Below are positions 15,978 to 22,711 of a DNA stretch of 38,238 nucleotides, piece after piece. The notes under the pieces were generated by a model. That model saw only the letters and a program-made list of their open reading frames with translations. It was not told the origin of the DNA and searched no databases. The first letter of the stretch is position 1, and each line of letters starts with the position of its first letter. The position numbers and the translations under genes are program-made. Source of the DNA: an uncultured Acetatifactor sp. (GTDB lineage Bacteria > Bacillota > Clostridia > Lachnospirales > Lachnospiraceae); NCBI GenBank assembly GCA_934394665.1, contig CAKRRS010000020.1:1-38238 (forward strand), given 5' to 3'.

Positions 15978-18968
15978 GTGAACATAGAGGATCCGACCGG
16001 AGCCTTACGCTCCGGCCGGAAGGCGGAAAGGGAAGGTTACGATGAAAAAAGAGACTGGAAAAGAGGTCTGGCATTTGCGTGTGTGGCGGCTCTGATTGCA
16101 GGGAATCTGAGTGAGTCCGGACCGTTGAGCTGTGTAAATGCGGAGGAAACCAATCTGTTTACAGGTGGCGATATGGGGGACGACGGCAGTGAATTCTGGA
16201 CAGTTGGAAATTGGAAGTTTGAAGGATCCACCTGGGAGGCAGCCGATACTATAAAATACGATCAATGGGCTGCTTATGACGGTACTTCAAGTGGACTGGG
16301 AATCAATTTTGGAAATGGGGATGGTACGGTAAGTATTTACCAGACAATTGCCTCTTTAACTGCAGGAGACTATACAGTCACAGGGTGGATTAAAGACACC
16401 AACAGTATGACGGGAAACATTACAGTGTATCGTGGTGAGGATATCCTTGATACAGATTCTTTAAGTATTACCTCTGACTTTCAACAGTTTACCTCGCATT
16501 TTACGTTAGCGGAAGCAGAAACAAATTATAAAATCGGTTTTCATATTACCAGTGAACAGGGAGCCTGGGTGTGCCTGGATAGTTTGTTACTGACGAAGGA
16601 TGCGACAGGTGAGACGGAAAGTACTCAGGAACCCACAGCTACACCGACTCCCACAGCTACACCGACTCCGGATAGTAATATGCTGTATTCCAAAACATTT
16701 GAAGAAGGAACCAATCCTACGGATATGTCTGACTGGTCCCAGACCTGGAGCATAGACAGCAGTGCTACCTCCAAGGCGGATACCGGTGCCGGAAATGATA
16801 CTACAAACGTTTGGAATTATTATTCGGCAATGGCACAGAATCTGACGGCTACTACTACGGTGACAGCGTCTGAAGCAGGTAATTATAAAGCCTCTTTCCG
16901 GACAGCAGGGGAGAACGTAACCGGAACCATCAGTCTTAGTGATGGAAATAACAAAGTATCTGCGGCTCTGTCGGCAGAGGGGTGGAATGTCTATACACTG
17001 GCAGAGACGGATGCATTAACCGTGGAGGCAGGTACGAAGCTCACCATTACCATTTCTCTGGATATTGCAGCAGGCGGCTATCTGAAGATAGATGACATCC
17101 TGGTGACGAAAGCAAGTGACACTGAAATTCAGGCTGCAAAGAAAGTAAAAGCAGAAGAATTGCAGAATCTGATCACGGAATATAAAGCATTAAACGAGTC
17201 AGATTATACTGCTGACAGTTGGAAAGCTCTGCAGGAATCCATGACAGCAAGCGAGAACTTCCTGCAGGCACTGAATGGCGATTATACTTCTACAACCGTC
17301 ACAGAGATCGAAGAGAAAATCACGAATCTGAAAAAAGCGAAAGATGAATTAAAAAGCTCTGCTGTGGTAATAGCCGGAATCAATGTGGAAAGGGTAAACG
17401 GACTGAAGAGTGATTTCATCGGCGGTGTGGATATCTCATCCTACAGAGCTCTGAAAGACAGTGGTGTAAAATATTATGATTTTGCAGGAAATGAATTGGA
17501 TGATGCCGGATTTTTTAAGCTGCTGAAAGATAGCGGTATTAACTACGTGCGTATCCGTGTATGGAATAACCCTTACGATGCATCCGGTAACGGCTACGGC
17601 GGTGGCAATAATGACCTGCAGAAAGCGGTGGACATGGGTAAGCTGGCTACAGATGCAGGTATGCGTGTCCTGATCGATTTTCACTATTCCGATTTCTGGG
17701 CTGATCCTGCCAAGCAGAAGGCACCGAAAGCCTGGGCAGACATGACGATTGCGGAAAAGACAGCAGCAGTAAAAGATTATACGATGAATAGCCTGAACAC
17801 TTTACTGGATGCAGGCGTCGATGTCGGAATGGTACAGGTCGGTAATGAGACAAACAACGGAATTGCCGGAGAGAGTGGTCTGGAGAATGTCAACACCACA
17901 GCAATTTTCCGCGCCGGATGTGAAGCAATCCAACAGGTGGAGCAGGATCGGAACAAAGAAATCAAGGCAGTAGTGCATTTCGCAAATCCTGAGAAACAAA
18001 ATTATATGACTTACGCTAAAGCATTGGCCGATGCCGGTGTGGAGTATGATGTATTCGCCTCTTCTTATTATCCTTACTGGCATGGAACCCTGGATAACCT
18101 TAAGAACCAGTTAAATGCGATTACGGAAAAATATGGAAAAGAAGTCATGGTAGCGGAGACCTCCTGGGCGACCGGCTTAGAGGACAGTGACGGTCATGCA
18201 AACACCGTCCGCGAAGGCAATAACGATGCAGGCATGGATTATGATTTCAGCATCTACGGACAGGCGAAGGAACTGCGTGAGGTGATCAATGCCGTCGCAG
18301 AAATGAACAAAGGTATCGGAGTGTTTTATTGGGAGCCTGCATGGATCCCTGTAAATGTGTATGACCCGGGAGCAGAAGATGCCAAGCAGACCCTTGCAAC
18401 GAATAAGGCAGCCTGGGAAAAATATGGTTCCGGCTGGGCAGCTTCCTATGCGAAAGAATATGATGCCGAGGATGCCGGAAAATGGTACGGCGGATCCGCA
18501 ATAGACAATCAGGCATTGTTTGATGCCTCTGGTCATCCCCTGGAAACCTTAAAGATATTTAGTTATGTAAAAACAGGTGCGGAGACGGCTAAAAAAATCA
18601 GCACTGTTAAAAATGCAGATGCAATCGAGATAGAATTAGGAAGTACCTTTACTTTACCGGAGAAGGTAAAAGTTACCTATTCAGATTACACTTCTGGAGC
18701 AGAAAACGTAACCTGGAACGCACAGGATGTTGCCGCAGTTAACACCAAGGCAGCAGGAAAATATACTGTGAACGGAACAGTATCTCTGGAAGGAGAGACC
18801 TATCAGACAAAATGCGTGATCACCGTGAATCCGCAGAACCTTCTGATCAATCCCCGGTTTGAGGATGGAGAGAACGCATGGACAGTAAGCGGAACCGGTA
18901 TTAAAGTCCTGATGGATGGCAAGGACTCCAAAGATGGAAAACGGATATCTGCATTTCTTCTACAATGA
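15978..18968 (+). CDS. Secreted GH53 endo-beta-1,4-galactanase, N-terminal part (frameshifted)
   Basis: 996-aa open frame of a secreted pectic galactan-degrading enzyme. After a signal peptide ending near VNA-EE come a jelly-roll carbohydrate-binding-like domain (~58-205), a TPTPTATPTP linker, a second such domain (~235-380), a helical FIVAR-like domain (~388-455) and the GH53 barrel (~470-850). The barrel has FIGGVDISSY, NYVRIRVWN, the acid/base Glu in QVGNETNNG and the nucleophile in MVAETSWATG. A Big-type Ig-like domain follows (~870-950). The frame then stops inside the next sugar-binding domain, but the missing part continues in another frame (18916-20130), so a single extra A at 18938-18941 has split the gene. 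GTG 15978 has GGGAGG seven bases upstream. ATG 16042, also with a ribosome site, would give a neater signal peptide (MKKRDWKRGL) if one more A were present. Confidence 0.85.
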   Translation: MNIEDPTGALRSGRKAEREGYDEKRDWKRGLAFACVAALIAGNLSESGPLSCVNAEETNLFTGGDMGDDGSEFWTVGNWKFEGSTWEAADTIKYDQWAAYDGTSSGLGINFGNGDGTVSIYQTIASLTAGDYTVTGWIKDTNSMTGNITVYRGEDILDTDSLSITSDFQQFTSHFTLAEAETNYKIGFHITSEQGAWVCLDSLLLTKDATGETESTQEPTATPTPTATPTPDSNMLYSKTFEEGTNPTDMSDWSQTWSIDSSATSKADTGAGNDTTNVWNYYSAMAQNLTATTTVTASEAGNYKASFRTAGENVTGTISLSDGNNKVSAALSAEGWNVYTLAETDALTVEAGTKLTITISLDIAAGGYLKIDDILVTKASDTEIQAAKKVKAEELQNLITEYKALNESDYTADSWKALQESMTASENFLQALNGDYTSTTVTEIEEKITNLKKAKDELKSSAVVIAGINVERVNGLKSDFIGGVDISSYRALKDSGVKYYDFAGNELDDAGFFKLLKDSGINYVRIRVWNNPYDASGNGYGGGNNDLQKAVDMGKLATDAGMRVLIDFHYSDFWADPAKQKAPKAWADMTIAEKTAAVKDYTMNSLNTLLDAGVDVGMVQVGNETNNGIAGESGLENVNTTAIFRAGCEAIQQVEQDRNKEIKAVVHFANPEKQNYMTYAKALADAGVEYDVFASSYYPYWHGTLDNLKNQLNAITEKYGKEVMVAETSWATGLEDSDGHANTVREGNNDAGMDYDFSIYGQAKELREVINAVAEMNKGIGVFYWEPAWIPVNVYDPGAEDAKQTLATNKAAWEKYGSGWAASYAKEYDAEDAGKWYGGSAIDNQALFDASGHPLETLKIFSYVKTGAETAKKISTVKNADAIEIELGSTFTLPEKVKVTYSDYTSGAENVTWNAQDVAAVNTKAAGKYTVNGTVSLEGETYQTKCVITVNPQNLLINPRFEDGENAWTVSGTGIKVLMDGKDSKDGKRISAFLLQ

Positions 18969-20130
18969 CAGTGATTTTACCTATGATGTAACACAGACAA
19001 TTACGCTGGATGTAGGAATTTATCGGTTTGGAGGACATCTTCAGGGTGGCGGAAACGGAGAAACAGACAGCTACGAGGTCTATGTCTCCGTAGATGGTAA
19101 GACACAGACAGAAAAAGGTGAATTAAAAGGCTGGAAGAACTGGAGCAATCCCGAGGTACAGAATATCGAGATCACTAAGGACGGAACAAAAGTAACGGTA
19201 GGAATCCGGGCAAACGCATCTGCGAAAGCCTGGGGATCCTGGGACGATATGTACCTGTATAAGACCGGAGAAGTGGAGCCGGAGCCCACGGAGACACCTG
19301 TCCCTAGTGCAACACCGGAGCCAGCAGGAACTCCTGCACCCGCGACAACCCCGGCACCTGCAACAGCACCGGAGGCAGAGAGCAGCTCTGCGGACAAGGA
19401 GACGTCCGCTCCGGTACAGACAGTAGACTGGAACACCGTGACTTCCAACGTACAGGCAAAGATCGCGGAAGTGACACAGAATCCGAATATTAACAGTGTG
19501 AACATGAATATCGTATGCTCCGGAGAGACCAGACTCCCTGCCGCAGTGCTGGGAAGCATCAAAGGCTCAGACATGACCCTGGCACTTCATAGCGGCAACG
19601 GTGTGGCAGTCAGCATCAGCGGACAGGATCTGAAAGGCACAGCCCTGAATGCATTACAGAACATTGATCTCACCGTGGACAGCAAAGCCTGGAATATCCC
19701 GGCAGCCATGGTGGCATCCAAGAAGGCAGAAGCTACAAAACAGCTGTCTGTAAAAGACACCGGAGCATTCCTGGTAGCTGTGAACATTCATGTGAATGTC
19801 GGAGCAGAAAACAGCGGAAAATACGCAAATCTTTATCGCTATAATGCCGAGAAGAAGCAACTGGAATACTGTGGCTCCTTCCCCGTGACCAGGAATGGAC
19901 AGTCCATGTTCGCTCTTAAGCAGGGCGGTGACTACATGGTAACGGTAACAGCGTCACAACCGAAGGAGACCGTATATTTTAACAGTGGTGATTATGCGGT
20001 GAAAGCAGGAGACACCCTGTCTGCCATTGCCAGACGCAACCATATGACATTGGCGGAACTGAAAGCCAAAAACCCACAGATCAAGGATTTACATAAAATC
20101 CGCGTGGGACAGAAACTGAATCTGAATTAA
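18916..20130 (+). CDS. GH53 galactanase, C-terminal part with LysM domain (split by frameshift)
   Basis: 404-aa open frame continuing the preceding galactanase. The first ~100 residues complete the sugar-binding domain begun in the upstream frame (NGYLHFFYNDSDF...YDVTQTITL, ending WGSWDDMYLYKTGE). Then come a Pro/Thr/Ala linker (~112-150), a ~150-residue beta-rich domain of unknown name (~165-350), and a C-terminal LysM domain (~358-403: YAVKAGDTLSAIARRNHMTLAELKAKNP), expected to hold the enzyme to peptidoglycan. No ribosome site or signal peptide precedes the first ATG, so it is unlikely to be translated by itself. Removing one A from 18938-18941 joins both frames as DSKDGNGYLHF. Broken gene, sequencing error or real slippage cannot be told apart here. 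Confidence 0.82.
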   Translation: MARTPKMENGYLHFFYNDSDFTYDVTQTITLDVGIYRFGGHLQGGGNGETDSYEVYVSVDGKTQTEKGELKGWKNWSNPEVQNIEITKDGTKVTVGIRANASAKAWGSWDDMYLYKTGEVEPEPTETPVPSATPEPAGTPAPATTPAPATAPEAESSSADKETSAPVQTVDWNTVTSNVQAKIAEVTQNPNINSVNMNIVCSGETRLPAAVLGSIKGSDMTLALHSGNGVAVSISGQDLKGTALNALQNIDLTVDSKAWNIPAAMVASKKAEATKQLSVKDTGAFLVAVNIHVNVGAENSGKYANLYRYNAEKKQLEYCGSFPVTRNGQSMFALKQGGDYMVTVTASQPKETVYFNSGDYAVKAGDTLSAIARRNHMTLAELKAKNPQIKDLHKIRVGQKLNLN

Positions 20131-20137
20131 AATTAGA

Positions 20138-20172
20138 ATGGAACTCCGAAGCTGATTCGGGGTTCCATTTTT
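20138..20172 (+). terminator. Rho-independent terminator of the galactanase gene
   Basis: ATGGAACTCCGAA pairs with TTCGGGGTTCCAT (one G-U pair) around GCTGA, followed by five T residues. Confidence 0.9.
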
Positions 20173-20188
20173 GGAATTAATAGCAGTA

Positions 20189-20244
20189 TTGTGAAAGCAA
20201 AAAAGTAACACATGTATAAGTGTGTTACCTTTTTGCTTTCACAA
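20189..20244. repeat. Left recombination-site-like inverted repeat inside a long hairpin
   Basis: Positions 20205-20234 are the inverted copy of 22219-22248, 29 of 30 bases identical. The core has arms GTAACACA / TGTGTTAC around an asymmetric 8-bp spacer (CTTATACA, read on the minus strand). Here the core is embedded in a larger palindrome, 20189-20211 with 20222-20244, 23-bp arms with one mismatch, which may also terminate transcription of the two convergent genes. The core layout is that of a tyrosine recombinase binding site. Confidence 0.7.
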
Positions 20245-20334
20245 TGTATATCGGTTCTAGTATCAGAAACTTAACCCCAAAATCGAAAATATTTGATAAA
20301 TGTTTTAAAGTTTATAAATAAACGTTTTGACAAA

Positions 20335-21177
20335 TTATTGTTTTTTCTGTAATTGCTTTATTAGTAGTTCTCTTTCTTCACCTTGAATTCCTGCTGCATC
20401 CAGTGACTGCTCCAATGTAAAGTTCATATTCTTCATAAAGTTTTCAACGATAATCATTGTTCGTTCGGTAGAATATTCTTTTGCGTATTCCTTTGCATAT
20501 TCCTCTGCATATTTTTGTACTGCTTCACACATATTTTCCTGTCCTCCTGTACCTTTCAGATGGCTCACACCTCGAGCTAATTCCGAATAATGCATTTTAC
20601 CGGGATCTACCTGATGAAAATCTCTCATAAGCCGACCGATTTCATCATCACCCTTATAATTACCATTTACATATATAATATGAGATCCATCGGCAAACGG
20701 CTCTTGCAATTCGTTTATATAACGATCCACATGATAAATTGGTAATCCCCTTTCAAATTTATCATATTTATAGATGAAGATTACATAAGAATCCTTGATC
20801 TCTTGAAAATCCTGTCCGGCTTTCAACATTCGAGAATCTACCATACTGCTGTGGTATCGGGCACGTTTCACATGTGCACCTTTCGAATTCGTCTGTACCT
20901 CGACATCCATTTCTTCACCATTTTCGTCCAAAGCATGAACATCAAGGATAATATCTCGGCCACTCACTTTCGGATTCTTTAATTCATCCTGTCCGGTTAC
21001 GCTGGTCACTTTGATATTACGTTCTAAAACGATTCGCAGTAATAACTCTGTAGCTTCGATATTCTGATCAAAAATCCTGCTCATCAGGTCATCGTCGAAT
21101 AAAGTAAGATTGCACACAATCTTTTCGATGACCGCCTTATCCTGTGTTACACAATTATTATTTTCTTTTGTTGTCAT
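20335..21177 (-). CDS. Rpn-family PD-(D/E)XK nuclease / putative transposase
   Basis: 280-aa protein of the Rpn (recombination-promoting nuclease) type. The N-terminal ~100 residues carry the PD-(D/E)XK core: Asp in GRDIILDVHALD, then EMDVEVQTN with the Glu-x-Gln variant of the motif. The middle has KDSYVIFIYKYD and HIIYVNGNYKG, typical of the family. Near the C-terminus there is a short repeat YAEEYAKEYAKEY, then a ~40-residue helical tail. The family is linked to RecA-independent DNA transfer; its role here is unknown. It stands divergently to the recombinase, inside the same inverted repeats. Codon use is more AT-rich than in the opp or gpm genes, suggesting transfer. Confidence 0.85.
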   Translation of the reverse strand: MTTKENNNCVTQDKAVIEKIVCNLTLFDDDLMSRIFDQNIEATELLLRIVLERNIKVTSVTGQDELKNPKVSGRDIILDVHALDENGEEMDVEVQTNSKGAHVKRARYHSSMVDSRMLKAGQDFQEIKDSYVIFIYKYDKFERGLPIYHVDRYINELQEPFADGSHIIYVNGNYKGDDEIGRLMRDFHQVDPGKMHYSELARGVSHLKGTGGQENMCEAVQKYAEEYAKEYAKEYSTERTMIIVENFMKNMNFTLEQSLDAAGIQGEERELLIKQLQKKQ

Positions 21178-21620
21178 TGAACCCCCGTTTTCTAAAATAA
21201 TATTATCACGTTACTAAATTAGGTCCAATCTTATATTTGTAAATTGATGCTTATCATTGTAATAAGCAAGTATCAGACCTCACTCCCTTTTGCAGTGTTT
21301 GCTCAGGCAGCTTATCCTGTTAGCAAAACAATAGCTTACTAAATAAGCCTCAAGCGTATCATTTCCCATGCAAAAAAATCCGCTTACCGTTTCTTTCAGT
21401 GAAATCAGTGGTGAAGTACCCGAACAAATCATATTTGAACTAACTAAGAATTGATTTTGATATCAGAAAATTTTCTGTGAACCTACAATAGCATATTTTG
21501 CGTCTGAACGCAAGTAAAATAAAATTCCATCGAGCGTATGGTAACCTGTGGAGAATGGTACTATAAGTAAATACAACATTTGAACCATAGTTACAGGTAA
21601 AAAATCAGGAGGGAACAACT
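21178..21620. other. Divergent intergenic region of the recombinase unit
   Basis: 443 AT-rich bases without a gene. It contains the Rpn promoter, small hairpins (GCTTAT...ATAAGC near 21250; TTGCGT-CTGA-ACGCAA near 21498) and a possible recombinase promoter TTGCGT, 16-base spacer, TAAAAT close to 21498-21525. Transcription would run outward in both directions, so an inversion would swap which gene faces csrA. Confidence 0.5.
21200..21228 (-). promoter_or_regulatory. Promoter of the Rpn-like gene
   Basis: On the minus strand TTGGAC (21223-21228), 17-base spacer and TAATAT (21200-21205), 23 bases before the start codon. Confidence 0.55.
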
Positions 21621-22211
21621 ATGAACACAGCGCAACCAATTCGGAACCATGAAGATCTGGAAAATTTGAAACGTTATTATCGGGAAGTTCGTCCCAATGC
21701 AAGGAACCAGCTGTTGGTTATTTTAGGATTAAATACAGCGCTACGTATCTCTGATATGCTTGGCTTACGCTGGTGCGATGTCTATTTGTTTGAATGGGAT
21801 AAATACAGTGAGCATATCTGCCTTGTGGAGCAAAAGACCGGAAAACATTCCAGTATCTATATCAATCATAACATCATAGAAGCACTTCAGGCATATCGCA
21901 GGCAATTAATCGCACAATGTCACCAACCGCTTCCGGAGGATTATTTATTTTCTCATTCAAATAAAAAAGAGCCGATTACCAGAGTGCAGGCATTCCGGAT
22001 TGTAAAAGCGGTAGCGAATTACTATCAGATTCCCGGGGTAATCTGTTGCCATTCTCTGCGGAAAACCTTCGGTTACCAGGCCTGGCGGCAGGGTGTCTCC
22101 CCGGCACTTCTGGTAAGTATCTATAATCATTCCTCTTATGAGGTCACAAAGCGCTATCTTGGGATAGAACAGGAAGACCGGGACAAAATTTTTCAGGAAA
22201 TTCAAATCTGA
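21621..22211 (+). CDS. Small FimB-type tyrosine recombinase
   Basis: 196-aa site-specific recombinase consisting almost only of the catalytic domain. All six active-site residues can be placed: Arg42 (ALRISD), Lys72 (EQKTGK), His144 and Arg147 (CHSLRKTFG), His170 (YNHSS) and nucleophile Tyr179 (KRYLG). It has no N-terminal arm-binding or SAM-like core-binding domain, matching the size of FimB/FimE invertases (about 200 aa) rather than phage integrases. GGAGGG precedes the ATG. It lies between 30-bp inverted repeats with recombinase-site structure; the right one starts 7 bases after its stop. It may invert the unit or move it. csrA and flagellin follow with no clear terminator between. Confidence 0.92.
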   Translation: MNTAQPIRNHEDLENLKRYYREVRPNARNQLLVILGLNTALRISDMLGLRWCDVYLFEWDKYSEHICLVEQKTGKHSSIYINHNIIEALQAYRRQLIAQCHQPLPEDYLFSHSNKKEPITRVQAFRIVKAVANYYQIPGVICCHSLRKTFGYQAWRQGVSPALLVSIYNHSSYEVTKRYLGIEQEDRDKIFQEIQI

Positions 22212-22218
22212 TGATTTT

Positions 22219-22248
22219 AAAAAGGTAACACACTTATACATATGTTAC
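22219..22248 (+). repeat. Right recombination-site-like inverted repeat
   Basis: 30 bp, 29 identical to the reverse complement of 20205-20234. It begins AAAAAGGTAACACA, then has spacer CTTATACA and arm TATGTTAC. Similarity stops sharply on both sides. It lies between the recombinase stop codon and csrA. Confidence 0.7.
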
Positions 22249-22314
22249 GAATCACGATAACTATTTCCAAAACAGCAACGTATAAGGAAATAATGGATTC
22301 AAGGAGGAATAGCC

Positions 22315-22593
22315 ATGCTGAGATTATCGGTAAGAGATGAAGAGTTTCTGATGATAGGAGACGATGTGAAAATTGTATTTTTGGGAAGCAGCGGAGGACA
22401 GACCCGCATTATGATCGATGCCCCCAAGGAAGTGAACATCGTACGAAGCAAGGCTATCGAAAAACGGATCCAGGATCCGGAGCTGCTGGCCACCATTCCG
22501 AAGTACTACAAGAACCCGGAGGGCGCAGCCAAAAAGAAAAATCCAACGTCGTTATCGTACAGAATAAGTAACAAGGGGATAAAGGGGATCTGA
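22315..22593 (+). CDS. csrA: Carbon storage regulator CsrA
   Basis: 92-aa RNA-binding translational repressor that binds GGA motifs in mRNA leaders. The first ~52 residues fit CsrA (MLRLSVRDEEFLMIGDDVKI, then IDAPKEVNIVR), with the RNA-contacting Leu4 and Arg44 kept. The C-terminal ~35 residues (YYKNPEGAAKKKNP and a basic end) exceed the usual 60-75 aa. AAGGAGG precedes the ATG. The flagellin gene follows after 118 bases and its leader has CsrA-type sites. In Bacillus the antagonist fliW is normally beside csrA and hag; no fliW is in this window, and the recombinase unit occupies the upstream position. Confidence 0.93.
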   Translation: MLRLSVRDEEFLMIGDDVKIVFLGSSGGQTRIMIDAPKEVNIVRSKAIEKRIQDPELLATIPKYYKNPEGAAKKKNPTSLSYRISNKGIKGI

Positions 22594-22631
22594 AGCTTGG
22601 TAATAATGCGGAATCCTAGGACCGCTTATTA
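22580..22631 (+). promoter_or_regulatory. Possible sigma-D (sigma-28) promoter and hairpin before flagellin
   Basis: TAAA (22580-22583), 15 bases, then GGTAATAA (22599-22606) resembles TAAA-N15-GCCGATAA in 5 of 8 positions of the -10. The same place forms a hairpin of TAATAATGCGG with CCGCTTATTA (22601-22631, one bulge). Either reading is tentative. Confidence 0.3.
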
Positions 22632-22660
22632 TAGAAAATGTAACTTATTAACCACACACC

Positions 22661-22702
22661 GCAGATAAACGGATGTATCTGCAACTTTTTTACACATGGA
22701 GG
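22661..22702 (+). promoter_or_regulatory. Two-site CsrA operator in the flagellin leader
   Basis: GCAGATA and TATCTGC form a perfect 7-bp stem (22661-22682) presenting the loop AACGGATG, with the CsrA motif ACGGA at 22669-22673. A second motif ATGGA (22696-22700) overlaps the ribosome site GGAGG (22698-22702), 9 bases before the flagellin ATG. Hairpin-loop site plus Shine-Dalgarno site is the known design for CsrA repression of Bacillus hag. Confidence 0.7.
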
Positions 22703-22711
22703 TAAATTATT

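Noticed and set aside
15971..16045. 24-codon leader peptide frame ending over ATG 16042
   Set aside because: Its ATG abuts the GGAGG with no spacing, so initiation is unlikely; kept only as a remote option.
20335..22211. Classical insertion sequence
   Set aside because: No DDE transposase and no target duplication seen; the tyrosine recombinase and core-site-like repeats fit inversion or integration better.
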